Origin: Microlunatus sp. Gsoil 973
GTDB taxonomy: Bacteria; Actinomycetota; Actinomycetes; Propionibacteriales; Propionibacteriaceae
NCBI RefSeq assembly: GCF_009707365.1
Contig: NZ_CP046122.1
Location: 434,001-498,000 of the forward strand
Length of the DNA stretch: 64,000 bases
Direction of reading: 5' to 3'
Shown here piece by piece: positions 1 to 9,704 of the stretch. Both the position numbers and the translations under genes were made by a program. The first letter of the stretch is position 1; the number at the start of each line of letters is the position of its first letter. The notes beneath the pieces are model-generated. The model searched no databases and was not told the origin of the DNA. It saw only the letters and a list, made by a program, of their open reading frames with translations.

Positions 1-167
1 TGGCCTGATCGGTCTCCCTTGTTCCGGACGTCGTTGCCCCACCAGCCGAAGCTGAGAGTGGCCCCCTCGCCCGACGATGATTTCCCCGAGCAGGCAGTGA
101 GCCCGAGGGTGCTGATTGACGCGGCGACCGTCGCGCCTGCAAGAAACTGCCTTCTGTTGAAACCCAT
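1..167 (-). CDS. Sugar ABC transporter substrate-binding lipoprotein (N-terminus, partial)
   Basis: Only the first 55 codons lie inside the window; the gene runs off the left edge. The start ATG (165-167, minus strand) has GGAAGG seven bases upstream. The protein begins MGFNRRQFLAG, with a twin-arginine pair, continues through an alanine-rich hydrophobic stretch to the lipobox LTAC (residues 23-26), then a Ser/Gly linker and ATLSFGWWGND, which looks like the first strand of a carbohydrate-type solute-binding protein. It is therefore probably an exported, lipid-anchored sugar receptor, perhaps sent through the Tat pathway. Permease genes would be expected further left. The substrate cannot be told from this fragment. 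Confidence 0.8.
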   Translation of the reverse strand, partial: MGFNRRQFLAGATVAASISTLGLTACSGKSSSGEGATLSFGWWGNDVRNKGDRSG

Positions 168-191
168 GCGGCAACCTTCCACAGTGAAAAA

Positions 192-290
192 CCGCTTTCC
201 GCAAGCACCGTATGGTCTTCCCCAGCTGAGGTCAACTCCTGCGTGGAAGGTTTCAACGCCGCGGCGGCAGCACTCCGTAATCGCTTTCCG
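192..290. promoter_or_regulatory. Direct repeat pair, possible operator of the left-edge sugar transporter gene
   Basis: The 130-bp gap between the M1 peptidase stop and the lipoprotein start holds two copies of CGCTTTCCG (193-201 and 282-290), 89 bases apart in the same orientation. Read on the minus strand (the transcribed direction) they are CGGAAAGCG, which resembles half of the GGAAAGCGCTTTCC-type sites bound by LacI-family regulators. No cognate regulator is next to it, so the role is an inference. Confidence 0.35.
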
Positions 291-297
291 TAACGGA

Positions 298-1923
298 TCA
301 GGCCAAGCCGTTCGCGGCGGTCTTGGCCGGCGGTGTTGGGCCATAGATCCAGGCCTGGAAGAAGCCGTCGAGGTCCTTCTTGCTCACTCGCTCGGCCAGC
401 TGCATCCAATCCTCCAGGCTGTGCACGCCGCCGCGCTGAGCCCACCGCCGCGACAACCGGAAGAACGCGTCGTCGCCGATCACCCGGCGCAGGGCCTGGA
501 GGGTCATCGGCCCGCGCAGGTACACGGCGTCGAACAGGTGATCGCGGCCGGGGTCGATCATGCTGATCTGCCAGAACCCCGGCTGGTTGGCGTAGGCGTC
601 GTAGGTCCGGCGCAGTTGATCATCGGCTGACCGGCCGCCGGTCTTCTCGGCCCGCCACCAGGCGGTGAACGATGCGTACGCCTCGCTGATGAAGATGTCG
701 TCCCATTCCTTCAGCGTGACGTGATCTCCGAACCACATATGGGCCAGTTCGTGGGTGAGCAGGCCGGACGCGTTCGGACGGGTCATGTCCCGCGCGGCAT
801 AGACCGGCCGGGTCGCCGACTCCAGGCCGTCGTACCAGAGCCGGTGGCCGGGCACCAGTCCACCGATCTCGTCGTAGGGGTAGGGGCCGTAGACGCCCTC
901 CTCGTCGGAGATGATCTTCGGCGTCCGCGCGAGATTGGCGAACGCCCGGGCCCGGTCCTTCTTGCCCAGCTGGTCGGAGACGGCATAGACGTACGGCCTG
1001 CCGTCGGCGGTGCCCTGTTTGATCTCGTACCGCCCGATCGACAGCAGCGACTGATAGGTGGCCAAGGTCTGGTCGGTCGCCCAGTGCCAGGTGTCGAACC
1101 GCGGTTCGTCGCGGCTGTCGCGAGAGATCAGCCGGCCGTTGCTGATCACGTCGAGCCCGGCCGGTACGCGGACCGACACGTCGTAGGTGGCGGGGTCGGA
1201 GGGGTGATCGTTCGCCGGATACCACCAGGCGGATCCCTCGGGCTCGCTGGCGGCGGTGACCTCGTCATTGGTGACCAGCCAGGGCGTGATGTTGCCGTTG
1301 CGGTAGTCGGCAGGATTCCCGCCGTAGCTGACCGTCACGTCGAACCGCTTGTGTGCCGGGATCGCCCTACTGGGAACGATCCGAACGTCATAGATGCCCT
1401 CCCGGTCGAAGGTGGCCGGTCGACCGTCGACGGTCACCTTGGTGACCGGGAGCACAAGGTCGACGTAGAAGGATCGCAGCAGCTGGTCAGAGCGCGCATC
1501 GATCCTGGTGTTGCCGGAGAGGACCTGCTGCGTCGGTGCCCAGTTCAGGTCGATCGTGTACTTCAGCGCGTTGTAGCCGCTGCTGCCGTAGTCGGGATAG
1601 TACGGGTCACCGACGCCCGGACCGCCGCGATCGTCACTGCCGGTACTGACCGGGGGTCCGGGGTCGTGCGGCACCGTGTGATCCGGAGGGCGTTGCTGTT
1701 GCAGCCAGCGGTCCACCACTGGTGCCGCGTACGGGATCACGACGGCCGAGGCGACCATGATCACGACCAGGGCGATGATCACGATCGTCGACGGCCGCAC
1801 CCTGCGGCGCGGCCGGACCGGCCCGACAACCCGGGGTGGCGGGGTCTGCGGCCCGAACTGCGCGTCGGCCGGGGGTCTCCCGAAGGTTCGCCCGCCCGGC
1901 CCGGGCCGGTCAGCGCTCGACAT
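298..1923 (-). CDS. Membrane-anchored M1-family (gluzincin) metallopeptidase
   Basis: A 541-residue zinc aminopeptidase-type protein. The Pro/Arg-rich cytoplasmic N-terminus is followed by one membrane segment (about residues 46-70) and a Pro/Gly/Asp-rich linker, so the catalytic part should lie outside the membrane. The zinc site is complete: HELAH at 391-395 and the third ligand E414 in ISEAYAS, 19 residues after the second His. GLES at 366-369 stands where M1 enzymes carry the GAMEN substrate loop. The order matches M1 peptidases (N-terminal beta-saddle, then thermolysin-like domain), but the C-terminal helical domain of large aminopeptidases is missing, so it is a short form. The start overlaps the end of recO by 14 bases, so the two may be co-transcribed. 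The natural substrate is unknown. Confidence 0.85.
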   Translation of the reverse strand: MSSADRPGPGGRTFGRPPADAQFGPQTPPPRVVGPVRPRRRVRPSTIVIIALVVIMVASAVVIPYAAPVVDRWLQQQRPPDHTVPHDPGPPVSTGSDDRGGPGVGDPYYPDYGSSGYNALKYTIDLNWAPTQQVLSGNTRIDARSDQLLRSFYVDLVLPVTKVTVDGRPATFDREGIYDVRIVPSRAIPAHKRFDVTVSYGGNPADYRNGNITPWLVTNDEVTAASEPEGSAWWYPANDHPSDPATYDVSVRVPAGLDVISNGRLISRDSRDEPRFDTWHWATDQTLATYQSLLSIGRYEIKQGTADGRPYVYAVSDQLGKKDRARAFANLARTPKIISDEEGVYGPYPYDEIGGLVPGHRLWYDGLESATRPVYAARDMTRPNASGLLTHELAHMWFGDHVTLKEWDDIFISEAYASFTAWWRAEKTGGRSADDQLRRTYDAYANQPGFWQISMIDPGRDHLFDAVYLRGPMTLQALRRVIGDDAFFRLSRRWAQRGGVHSLEDWMQLAERVSKKDLDGFFQAWIYGPTPPAKTAANGLA

Positions 1924-2653
1924 GGGCGAGAGACCTCAGACTGCGATCCAGATGCCAGACCGCGTACGCGGCGGTCAGCCCACTGGCCTGCTTGATCACG
2001 AACGGCTCCGCGTCGCGGGTGGCCGGCCAGTCGCCCTCCAACAGGGCGCCGAGCAGCGCGATGGTCTCTGCCGCGGGGCGCGCCGAGCCCGGTGGCCGGC
2101 AGCTCTCGCAGACCACTCCGCCCAGCGGGGCGGCGAAGGCCTGGTGCGGCCCCATCGTTCCGCACCGGGCGCAGGGTCCGAAGGACGGGGCATAGCCGGC
2201 GACGGCCAGCGATCGCAACAGGTAGGAGTCGAGGATCATCGACGCCGGCCGCGGCCCGTCGGCCGTGCTGCCGCGTTCCAGGACGCGGAGCGCGCCGACC
2301 AGCAGCCGATAATGCTGCAGCGCAGGTTCGCGTTCCTCGGCGACGAGCCGGTCGGCCATCTCCAGCATCGCTTCGCCGGCCGTGTAGCGGGGATAGTCGC
2401 CGATCAGGCCCTGTCCGAAGGCGTCCAGGGTGACGGCCTGGGTGACGACGTCCAGGGTGCGTCCGGTGGCCAGTTGGATGTCGACGTGGCTGAAGGGTTC
2501 CAGCCGGGCGCCGAATTTCGACGAGGTGCGCCGTACGCCCTTGGCCACCGCGCGGATCTTGCCACGCTCGCGGGTGAGCATGGTGATGATCCGATCCGCC
2601 TCACCCAGCTTGTGGGTGCGCAGCACGACGGCCGCATCGCGATAGGTCGGCAC
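1910..2653 (-). CDS. recO: DNA repair protein RecO
   Basis: RecO acts in the RecFOR pathway: it binds single-stranded DNA, anneals strands and helps load RecA at gaps. At 247 residues it is normal length. The N-terminal OB-fold begins [19 protein letters not shown], the usual RecO opening, and a four-cysteine zinc site is visible (C161, C164, C182, C185). The start has no strong ribosome site close by. In many actinobacteria recO is followed directly by uppS; here uppS lies 3.6 kb away on the other strand, with glucarate genes and a propeller protein in between, so the usual pair has been split. Confidence 0.95.
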   Translation of the reverse strand: MPTYRDAAVVLRTHKLGEADRIITMLTRERGKIRAVAKGVRRTSSKFGARLEPFSHVDIQLATGRTLDVVTQAVTLDAFGQGLIGDYPRYTAGEAMLEMADRLVAEEREPALQHYRLLVGALRVLERGSTADGPRPASMILDSYLLRSLAVAGYAPSFGPCARCGTMGPHQAFAAPLGGVVCESCRPPGSARPAAETIALLGALLEGDWPATRDAEPFVIKQASGLTAAYAVWHLDRSLRSLAHVER

Positions 2654-2679
2654 TCAGCCATTGTTCCTCATCGCTGCGA

Positions 2680-3963
2680 CTACCAGATGGGCAGCTTCGG
2701 CGCAGCGAAGTCCGGGCGCACCCGACGCATCGCGGCGGCATCGTCCCGGGTGCGGTACTCGGGCAGGTCGAGCCAGCGCTGGTGCAATGCGGCAAGACTG
2801 TCCCGGTCGAGTTCGACGCCAAGACCGGGGGCGTCGGTGACCGGCAGGCAGCCGTCGGTGAACGTGTGCGGGACCGTGATGACGTCCTCGGTCTGCCACG
2901 GCCGGTGGGTGTCGCAGGCGTAGCGCAGGCCCGGGATGGTCGCCGCCACCTGGGTCATCGCGGCCAGGCTGATGCCCAGGTGGGTGTTGGAGTGCATCGA
3001 CAGGTCGACGCCGAAGGTGCGGCAGATCGCCGCCAGTTCGCGGGTGGCCAGCAGCCCGCCCCAGTAGTGGTGATCGGAGAGCACGACCTGGACCGCACCG
3101 GTCCGGAACGCCTCCGGGATCTCCTCGAACGCCGTGACACACATGTTCGTCGCCAGCGGCAGCGACGTCTTGGCCGCCACCTCCGCCATACCCGGAGTGC
3201 CGACCGTCGGATCCTCCAGATACTCCGCGATGCCCTCGAGTTCGGCAGCCACCTGCAGGCTGGTCCCCACGGTCCAGCCGCCGTTGGGATCCAGGCGCAG
3301 CGGCTGGCCGGGGAAGGCGTCCGCCAGCGCCCTCACTGCGGCCACCTCCTCGGCCGGCGGGAAGACGCCGCCCTTGAGTTTGAAGGAGGTGAAGCCGTGG
3401 TCACGGGCCATCCGCCGGGCCTGGGCGACAACGCCTGCCGGGTCGAGAGCGGCACCCCAGTCGTCGGCCGGACCGCCGGGCTCGGGGTGTTCGGCCCAGC
3501 GGTAGAAGAGATAGCCGCTGTATTCGACGCGGTCCCTGACCTTGCCGCCGAGCAGGGCGTGCACCGGCAGTCCGGTCTGCCGGCCGAGGGCGTCGAAGAT
3601 CGCCACCTCGAAGGCGGAGGCCACGCTGCTGGCGATCTTGGTCACCGACCGGCTGCCGCGCAGACCCTCGGCCTGGACGGTGTTGTCGATCCGGGACAGC
3701 TGTACCCGTGTTGCGCAGTCGCGGACGGCAGCCGGCGACAGGTCGGCGTTCAGGTCGCCGCCCACCAGGCTCGGAGCGTACGCCTCGGCAACTGCCAGAT
3801 AGTCGGTGTCGCCGTAGGTCTCGCCGACGCCCACCACTCCGCCATCGGTCTCGATCTCGACGATCGTTCGCGGTGTGTACGGCTGGTGCACACCCTGCAC
3901 GTTGAGCAGCGGCGGATCGGCGATCAGGATCGGGGTGACCCGCACGGCGGTGATCTTGGACAT
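2680..3963 (-). CDS. gudD: Glucarate dehydratase
   Basis: An enolase-superfamily enzyme (427 residues) that dehydrates D-glucarate to 5-dehydro-4-deoxy-D-glucarate. Glucarate dehydratase signatures are present in order: the N-terminal capping domain with GVGETYG (45-51), the base pair K195/K197 in FKLKGG, metal-site residues D225 and N227 in RLDPNGGW and E250 in YLEDP, N273 in ATNMCVT, and the second base region SMHSNTH at about 322-328. Length fits the family. An AAGGAGA ribosome site precedes the ATG. It follows kdgD by 34 bp on the same strand, and that enzyme uses its product, so the two form a catabolic operon in the cytoplasm. The next step (2-oxoglutarate semialdehyde dehydrogenase) and a transporter are not in the window. 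Confidence 0.93.
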   Translation of the reverse strand: MSKITAVRVTPILIADPPLLNVQGVHQPYTPRTIVEIETDGGVVGVGETYGDTDYLAVAEAYAPSLVGGDLNADLSPAAVRDCATRVQLSRIDNTVQAEGLRGSRSVTKIASSVASAFEVAIFDALGRQTGLPVHALLGGKVRDRVEYSGYLFYRWAEHPEPGGPADDWGAALDPAGVVAQARRMARDHGFTSFKLKGGVFPPAEEVAAVRALADAFPGQPLRLDPNGGWTVGTSLQVAAELEGIAEYLEDPTVGTPGMAEVAAKTSLPLATNMCVTAFEEIPEAFRTGAVQVVLSDHHYWGGLLATRELAAICRTFGVDLSMHSNTHLGISLAAMTQVAATIPGLRYACDTHRPWQTEDVITVPHTFTDGCLPVTDAPGLGVELDRDSLAALHQRWLDLPEYRTRDDAAAMRRVRPDFAAPKLPIW

Positions 3964-3997
3964 GGCGTCTCCTTCTGTCGGGTCCGTCAGGGCCGGG

Positions 3998-4915
3998 TCA
4001 CTCAGTGATCTTGGAGATCAGTGCAGCCAGCTCCGCGTATTCCTGATCATCAAGATCGGTCAGGGGCGGACGGACCGGGCCGGCCGGGTGTCCGACGGCC
4101 CGCATCCCGGCCTTGACGATGCTGACCGCGTATCCCTTGCCACGATTGCGCAAATCGATCAACGGCAGCACGAAGTCGCTGAGCATCCGGTAGACGGATT
4201 CATGATCATCGTTATCCACGGCAGCGTAGAACCGGCAGGCGAATTCCGGCACGAAGTTGAAGATCGCCGACGAGTACGTGCTCAGTCCGAGCTGCCGGTA
4301 CGGCATCGCGAAGACCTCGGCCGTCGGCAGGCCGCCGATGTAGATCAACCGCTCCCGCATCCGGGCATAGATCTGGGTCATCTGCTCGAGATCACCGATG
4401 CCGTCCTTGATGCCGATCAGATTCGGGCAGTCCGCCGCGAGCCGCTCCACGGTGCCGGGAGCGTACCGGGCGTTGCCGCGGTTGTAGATGATCACGCCGA
4501 GCGACGTCGCCCAGCACACCTGTCGGACATGAGCGGCCAGCCCGTCCTGTTCGGCTTCGGTGAGATAGGGCGGGAACAACAGGATCCCGTCCGCTCCGGA
4601 CTCCTCCGCAGTCCGGGCAAGTTCCACCGCGGTGCGCGTCTCACGACCGGCCGGCGCGAGGATCGGGACACCGGCCGGCGCACTGTGCACGGCCGCCCTG
4701 ACCACAGTGATCACTTCGCTGGGAGTGAGCGAGAAGAACTCACCCGTGCCGCCGGCCGCGAACAGCCCTGCCACCGGATGCCCGCCGAGCCGCTCGATGT
4801 GCCCGGCATAACCCTGCTCATCGAAATCCAGCTCCGGGGTGAAGTAGGTGACCGGGAACGACAACAGTCCCCGGGGAAGCGCGGCAGCAAGATCGTTCGG
4901 GGTGTGGTCGCTCAT
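3998..4915 (-). CDS. kdgD: 5-dehydro-4-deoxyglucarate dehydratase
   Basis: A DapA/NAL-family class I aldolase-fold enzyme (305 residues) that converts 5-dehydro-4-deoxyglucarate to 2-oxoglutarate semialdehyde, releasing water and CO2. The GGTGEFFSL phosphate-loop-like motif (55-63), the catalytic Tyr (Y144 in IIYNRGN) and the Schiff-base lysine (K170 in LIGIKDG) are all present. GEFFSL and YNRGN distinguish this subfamily from true DapA. A GAGGGA ribosome site precedes the ATG. It is the first gene of the kdgD-gudD pair. The 155-bp upstream gap is shared with the divergent propeller gene and probably contains both promoters, but I see no clear operator. Confidence 0.92.
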   Translation of the reverse strand: MSDHTPNDLAAALPRGLLSFPVTYFTPELDFDEQGYAGHIERLGGHPVAGLFAAGGTGEFFSLTPSEVITVVRAAVHSAPAGVPILAPAGRETRTAVELARTAEESGADGILLFPPYLTEAEQDGLAAHVRQVCWATSLGVIIYNRGNARYAPGTVERLAADCPNLIGIKDGIGDLEQMTQIYARMRERLIYIGGLPTAEVFAMPYRQLGLSTYSSAIFNFVPEFACRFYAAVDNDDHESVYRMLSDFVLPLIDLRNRGKGYAVSIVKAGMRAVGHPAGPVRPPLTDLDDQEYAELAALISKITE

Positions 4916-5070
4916 GATCTCCCTCGACGTCGGCGGGTCGGGTGACGCTTGGCGCCACAGTATCGGCCGGCGCTTACGGACCGATGACCGATGTCCCTCA
5001 TCACGCTGCGGTCGCGCCGATCCGTCGTTTCATGGAGCAATCCGATCACCACACAGAAAGATCAACAGAA

Positions 5071-6207
5071 ATGAAACTGCGGACCCGCGTCATCGTGCCG
5101 GCCCTTGCGGCAGCAGCTCTGGTCACCAGCGGCGCGCCCCTCGCCTCGGCGACCCCGGCACTCCATCGGACCCATCACGACTCGAGCGGAACGGTCTTCG
5201 TGCAGAACGACGACCCGAACGGCAACGCCATCCTCGCCTACGACCGAAGCCGGTCCGGAACGCTGCGGCCTGACGGTGTCTATCCGACCGGCGGTAAGGG
5301 CGGCGTTCTCGGTGGATCGCAGATCGATCACCTCGCCTCCCAGGGCTCACTCGTCCGGCAGGGTGATCACCTCTACGCCGTCAATGCCGGCAGCGACACC
5401 ATCACCAACTTCAAGGTCGTCGGCGACCGCCTGGTCAAGGAACAGGTGATCAACTCCGGCGGCGACTTCCCGGTGAGCATCGCGGCATCGCGCACCGCCG
5501 TCTATGTGCTGAACGCCCGCGACGGCGGTTCGGTCCAGGGCTACCTGAACGTTGCCGGACACCTGATCAAGGTCAACGCCTGGAACCGTCAGCTCGGCTT
5601 CGATCCCGCCGCCTCGCCGGAGTTCACCAGTACCCCGGCACAGATCAGCTTCACCCCCGACCGGAGTCGCCTGGTGATCAGCACCAAGGGCGACGGCAGT
5701 TCGGTGGAGACCTTCGGCGTCGGCCTGCTCGGCGCGCTGTCCAGCAGGCCGGTCGTCACGCCACTGGACGGCAGGGTGCCGTTCGGGTTCGACTTCGACA
5801 GCAGGGGACATCTGATCACCACCGAGGCGGGCACCAACTCGATCGCCTCGTTCGCTGTCCGGCACAACGGAACCATCGATCTGCTCGACCGCGCCCTGAC
5901 GGGCCAACAGGCAACGTGCTGGGTCGTTGTCGACAACGGTGTCGCGTACGCGTCGAACGCCGGCAGCGCGACCATCAGCAGCTACCGGATCGCCGCCGAC
6001 GGCTCGCTGACGCCGTTGGCGACGACGGCGACCGATCCGGGGACCGTTGATGCCGCGGTCAGCACCGACGGCCGCAACCTGTACGTGCAGACCGGTGCGG
6101 CCGGCCTGGTTGACGAGTTCGCCATCGGCGCGCACGGGTCGCTGACCCGGATCGGCTCGGTGGCCGTCCCGTCGGGAGCCGGCGGCGAGGGGATCGTCGC
6201 CCGCTGA
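5071..6207 (+). CDS. Secreted lactonase-type seven-bladed beta-propeller protein
   Basis: A 378-residue exported protein. I chose the ATG at 5071 because it starts a normal signal peptide (MKLRTRV, then an alanine-rich core ending ASA-TPALH) and has AGAAAG about 12 bases upstream; the longer frame from 4942 has no such features. The mature part is built of repeated blades ([48 protein letters not shown]), as in the 6-phosphogluconolactonase-like (Pgl/YbhE) family. Because it is secreted, a role on intracellular 6-phosphogluconolactone is unlikely; an extracellular lactonase or binding role next to the sugar-acid genes is possible but unproven. Confidence 0.75.
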   Translation: MKLRTRVIVPALAAAALVTSGAPLASATPALHRTHHDSSGTVFVQNDDPNGNAILAYDRSRSGTLRPDGVYPTGGKGGVLGGSQIDHLASQGSLVRQGDHLYAVNAGSDTITNFKVVGDRLVKEQVINSGGDFPVSIAASRTAVYVLNARDGGSVQGYLNVAGHLIKVNAWNRQLGFDPAASPEFTSTPAQISFTPDRSRLVISTKGDGSSVETFGVGLLGALSSRPVVTPLDGRVPFGFDFDSRGHLITTEAGTNSIASFAVRHNGTIDLLDRALTGQQATCWVVVDNGVAYASNAGSATISSYRIAADGSLTPLATTATDPGTVDAAVSTDGRNLYVQTGAAGLVDEFAIGAHGSLTRIGSVAVPSGAGGEGIVAR

Positions 6208-6237
6208 GCAGGAACCGGCGGTCGAACCACCAGTCGA

Positions 6238-6250
6238 TAATGTCTGGCCT
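6238..6250 (+). promoter_or_regulatory. -10 element of uppS, leaderless start
   Basis: TAATGT (6238-6243) is followed by seven bases and then the GTG start at 6251. No ribosome site is present, so transcription probably begins at or next to the start codon. Confidence 0.55.
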
Positions 6251-7369
6251 GTGAAGAAGCCGTTGCCGCCCAAACCGCATCCGACGGGGGCACGTCCGCC
6301 CAAGATCGCCAAGGACAAGCTGCCCGATCATGTCGCGATCGTGATGGACGGCAACGGCCGCTGGGCCAAGGCCAGGAACCTGCCCAGGACGGCGGGACAT
6401 TCCGCCGGTGAAGCGGCGCTGTTCGACGTCATCGAGGGCGCCATCGAGATCGGGGTCAAGCACCTCTCCGCCTACGCTTTCTCGACCGAGAACTGGCGGC
6501 GGTCGCCGGACGAGGTGCGCTGGTTGATGGGCTTCAACCGGGACGTGATCCACCGACGGCGCGACGAACTCGACGCCATGGGGGTCCGGGTGCGCTGGGC
6601 CGGCCGGCGACCGCGGTTGTGGCGGAGCGTGATCAACGAACTGGAGATCGCCGAGCGCCAGTCGGCCGGCAACTCCGTGCTGACCCTGCAGTTCTGCGTC
6701 AACTACGGCGGGCGTGCCGAGATCGCCGACGCGGCCCGCCGGATCGCCGAGGAGGCGGCGTCCGGCCGGCTGGACCCGGCCAAGATCACCGAGGCCAGGT
6801 TCCGCCGCTATCTCGACGAGCCCGAGATCCCCGACGTCGACCTGTTCGTCAGGTCATCGGGGGAGCAGCGCACCTCGAACTTCCTGCTCTGGCAGTCCGC
6901 CTACGCCGAGATGGTCTTCCTCGACCGGCTCTGGCCCGACTTCGACCGTCGCGATCTGTGGCACGCGGTCGAGCTGTACGCGGCCAGGGAGCGTCGCTAC
7001 GGCGGTGCCGTTGCCAATTCGACGGAGGCGACCCGGGAACCGGCCTGGGGTGCCGCCCATGTCGACGCCTTCAACGATGCGGTGAACTCCGGCGACTGGC
7101 ACCGGTTCGTCGCCGGCTTCACGCCGGACGCGATCATGACCTTCCGCGGTGTCCCGGCCGGGCCGTACCGAGGTCGGAGCACCATCGAGGCCGGCTATCG
7201 GGACAACCCGCCGACCGACACCCTGCGGGTGCTGGAATCGACACACCGGCCCGGGGTATCGGTGATCACCTTCGCCTGGACCACCGGCGGGACCGGCGGG
7301 ATGCGGCTGGTCTGGACCCCGGAGGGTCAGGTCCGGGAACTGCACATCGTCTTCCACGACGAGCCGTGA
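6251..7369 (+). CDS. uppS: Isoprenyl diphosphate synthase (UppS-type) fused to an NTF2/SnoaL-like domain
   Basis: Residues 1-255 are a complete cis-prenyltransferase, which lengthens allylic diphosphates with isopentenyl diphosphate to make the polyprenyl carrier for cell-wall synthesis. Catalytic D33 in VMDGNGRW, H50, FSTENW (77-82) and the C-terminal [15 protein letters not shown] (201-215) are intact. UppS usually ends soon after this, at about 250-300 residues. Here the frame continues into about 100 more residues (268-370: [24 protein letters not shown], then alternating beta strands) that look like a SnoaL/NTF2-fold domain, with a short Ala/Thr/Glu linker between. No internal start with a ribosome site is obvious, so I read it as a true fusion. 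The GTG start appears leaderless. Family membership of the first part is certain; the role of the tail is unknown. Confidence 0.88.
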   Translation: MKKPLPPKPHPTGARPPKIAKDKLPDHVAIVMDGNGRWAKARNLPRTAGHSAGEAALFDVIEGAIEIGVKHLSAYAFSTENWRRSPDEVRWLMGFNRDVIHRRRDELDAMGVRVRWAGRRPRLWRSVINELEIAERQSAGNSVLTLQFCVNYGGRAEIADAARRIAEEAASGRLDPAKITEARFRRYLDEPEIPDVDLFVRSSGEQRTSNFLLWQSAYAEMVFLDRLWPDFDRRDLWHAVELYAARERRYGGAVANSTEATREPAWGAAHVDAFNDAVNSGDWHRFVAGFTPDAIMTFRGVPAGPYRGRSTIEAGYRDNPPTDTLRVLESTHRPGVSVITFAWTTGGTGGMRLVWTPEGQVRELHIVFHDEP

Positions 7370-7385
7370 ACGACGGGGGTCCGGA

Positions 7386-8222
7386 TCACCGGCGCTGATC
7401 GTCGGCAACGACGACCTCGACACCGGTGGCACCGATCTTCTCCAGTTCGGTCGGATCGGCCGAACTGTCGGTGATCAGGATCTGGATGTCGGTGATCTCC
7501 ACCATCCGTGCCAGCGCGGCATTGCCGATCTTGGACCCGTCCGCGACGACAACGGTCCGTTGTGCGCTGACCGCCATCGCATGGTTGGTCCTGGCCTCGG
7601 TCTCGTCGTGGGTGGTCACGCCGGCGTCGGCACAGACGCCTGCGGCGCCGAGGATCGCGGTACCGATGTTGACGGCGTTGAAGCCGGCCTCGGCCAGGCC
7701 GCCGACCAGCTCCAGGGACGGGTGGCGCAGGAAGCCGCCGGTCATCATCACCCGCATCTCGTGGTGATCAGCCAACATCCCGGCGACGGTCAACGAGTTG
7801 GTGACCACGGTCAGGTTGGAGTGGTAGGCCAGCTGGCGCGCCACGTGGGCCGTGGTCGTACCACCGCTCAGGGCGACCACGTGACGGTCCTGCAGCGGCA
7901 GGATGGCCGGGACCGCGCGGGCGATCGCTCGCTTGGCGGCCTGGTGTTGGGTGTCCCGCAGAGCGACCGGAAGCTCGGCGCCCCGTTCGCTGGACGAGGC
8001 TCCGCCGTGGGTGCGGATCAACAGCTGCTGCTCGGCCAGATGGGCAAGATCACGACGTAGCGTCGCCGGGGAGGCCGACAGTCGTGTGCCGAGTTCGGCA
8101 AGGTCGACCGAGCCGCGCTCGGAGACGATCTCCAGGATCGCCAGCATCCGACGGGATCGGTTGCCCGAGCTGACCCCGGCGATGTTCGAGCCGCCGTACG
8201 ACTCCTCGCGGCTTGCGGTCAC
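7386..8222 (-). CDS. DeoR-family transcriptional regulator
   Basis: A sugar-metabolism repressor of 278 residues. The frame is open further upstream, but the GTG at 8222 has GGAG six bases before it and the sequence from there (VTASREES...RSRRMLAILEIVSERGSVDLAELGTRLSASPATLRRDLAHL) gives the normal DeoR N-terminal helix-turn-helix. The C-terminal sugar-phosphate sensor domain is shown by SGGTTTAHVARQL, VVTNSLTVAGML, MMTGGFLRHPSLELVGG and VVVADGSKIG. It is divergent from the GH4 glycosidase and importer genes and probably controls them, with the ligand being a phosphorylated product of that uptake route. Repeated TGAGC-containing sites in the shared gap fit this. Confidence 0.88.
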   Translation of the reverse strand: MTASREESYGGSNIAGVSSGNRSRRMLAILEIVSERGSVDLAELGTRLSASPATLRRDLAHLAEQQLLIRTHGGASSSERGAELPVALRDTQHQAAKRAIARAVPAILPLQDRHVVALSGGTTTAHVARQLAYHSNLTVVTNSLTVAGMLADHHEMRVMMTGGFLRHPSLELVGGLAEAGFNAVNIGTAILGAAGVCADAGVTTHDETEARTNHAMAVSAQRTVVVADGSKIGNAALARMVEITDIQILITDSSADPTELEKIGATGVEVVVADDQRR

Positions 8223-8238
8223 GATGGCTCCACGAGAG

Positions 8239-8308
8239 TGAGCAATAGGTTTGAGCAGTTTAGACCTGAATCGGGGCCGATCATTGCCCGGACTGTGCGG
8301 ATCGCTCA
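8239..8308. promoter_or_regulatory. Candidate DeoR-family operators in the divergent promoter
   Basis: The 97-bp gap holds three copies of a TGAGC(A/G)(A/G)T word: 8239-8246 (plus), 8252-8259 (plus, 13 bases after the first) and 8301-8308 (minus, within ATTGAGCGATC). The same 11-base string recurs at 9705-9715 before the transporter operon. Shared words at the two promoters of one pathway make them likely regulator sites. Confidence 0.45.
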
Positions 8309-8319
8309 ATGATCGGACC

Positions 8320-9666
8320 ATGACCTCCAAGGCGGTGTCGCCCCGCACCGGGTCCCGGACTCCGCGCATCGTGTTCGTCGGCGCCGGCAGTGTGGTCTTC
8401 ACCCGACAACTGCTGACCGATCTCTTCGGCTTCGACGATCTGCCGCCGCTGCAGATCGTGTTGTACGACATCGACTCCGAACGGCTCGACGTCGCCCGGG
8501 GCACTGCCGAACAGGTCCGAGAACGCCTCGGACGGCAAGCCGACGTCGTCGCAACGCTCGACCGCCGCGAGGCACTGGACGGCGCCGGCTTCGTGATCAA
8601 CATGGTCCAGGTCGGCGGCATCGACGGGACCCGCGCGGACCTGGAGATCCCCGCGCGCTACGGCCTGCGCCAGACCATCGGGGACACAACCGGGATCGGC
8701 GGCGTCTTCCGCGGGCTACGCACCTTCCCGGTGCTGTCCGCGCTGGCCCGCGACATGATCGAACTCTGTCCCGACGCCTGGCTGCTCAACTACACCAATC
8801 CGATGGCGATGAACATCTGGTGGCTCTCGGTCGTCGCGCCACAGCTGAAGGCGGTCGGGCTGTGTCACAGCGTCTATTGGACGGTGCACGATCTCTGCGA
8901 TCTGATCAAGGTGCCGGTCGAGGAGGTCAGCTACCGAGCGGGCGGGGTCAATCATCAGTCCTGGCTGACCACCTGGGAACGCGGTGACGAAGACTTGTAT
9001 CCGCTGCTGCGGCAGGTGATCGCCGGCGACCCGCAGATGGTGCGCCGGGTGCGGGTGGAGATCTTCCGGCGGGTCGGCTTCTATCCGACCGAGACCAGCG
9101 AACACTCCGCCGAGTACCTTTCCTGGTTCCTGCGGTCGGAGGAGCAGATCGCCCGCTACCGGTTGACCCCGCTGGAGTATCTGCAGATCTCGGAGGAGAA
9201 CGTGGCGGAGTTCGAGCAGGCGCGCGACGCGCTGGCCGCCGGCCGGCCCCTGGAGTTGGCTGAAGAGCCGGCGGAGTACGCGCCGCAGGTGATCCACTCG
9301 ATGATCACCGGAACGCGGCGGCAGATCCACGCCAACATGCCCAACGCCGGCCTGATCGACAACCTGCCGGGCGGTGCCGCCGTCGAGGTGCCGGCCCTGG
9401 TGGACGCCGAGGGGGTGCACCCGCTGCGGTTCGGATCGGTGCCCCCGGTCGGGGCGGCGTTGAACCGCAGCTACCTCTCGGTCGCCGAACTGACCGTGAC
9501 CGCCGCCTTGACCGGAGACCCGGAGCTGATCCGCCGGGCAGTGCTGGTCGACCCCAACGCCGCATCCTCGCTCACTCCGGAGCAGATCTGGGCGGCCTGT
9601 GACGATCTCACGGCGGCGCACGCCCGCTATCTGCCCCGGAGCCTGGGCGGCGACTTGGCGCTCTGA
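8320..9666 (+). CDS. GH4 glycosidase, probable alpha-galactosidase
   Basis: A 448-residue NAD- and metal-dependent family 4 glycoside hydrolase, acting in the cytoplasm. The ATG at 8320 starts just before the dinucleotide-binding motif FVGAGSVVFTRQLL (19-32). The NPMA motif (N160), the metal ligand cysteine C182 in GLCHSVY and the GGVNH motif (N211, H212) are present. CHS at the metal site is typical of MelA-type alpha-galactosidases rather than 6-phospho-beta-glucosidases (CN-P type). The importer downstream would supply its galactoside substrate, and the divergent DeoR gene probably regulates it. The exact glycoside specificity is inferred. Confidence 0.88.
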   Translation: MTSKAVSPRTGSRTPRIVFVGAGSVVFTRQLLTDLFGFDDLPPLQIVLYDIDSERLDVARGTAEQVRERLGRQADVVATLDRREALDGAGFVINMVQVGGIDGTRADLEIPARYGLRQTIGDTTGIGGVFRGLRTFPVLSALARDMIELCPDAWLLNYTNPMAMNIWWLSVVAPQLKAVGLCHSVYWTVHDLCDLIKVPVEEVSYRAGGVNHQSWLTTWERGDEDLYPLLRQVIAGDPQMVRRVRVEIFRRVGFYPTETSEHSAEYLSWFLRSEEQIARYRLTPLEYLQISEENVAEFEQARDALAAGRPLELAEEPAEYAPQVIHSMITGTRRQIHANMPNAGLIDNLPGGAAVEVPALVDAEGVHPLRFGSVPPVGAALNRSYLSVAELTVTAALTGDPELIRRAVLVDPNAASSLTPEQIWAACDDLTAAHARYLPRSLGGDLAL

Positions 9667-9704
9667 TCGATGCGTGCAACAAAACGGTAACAACGATCAA
9701 ACTG

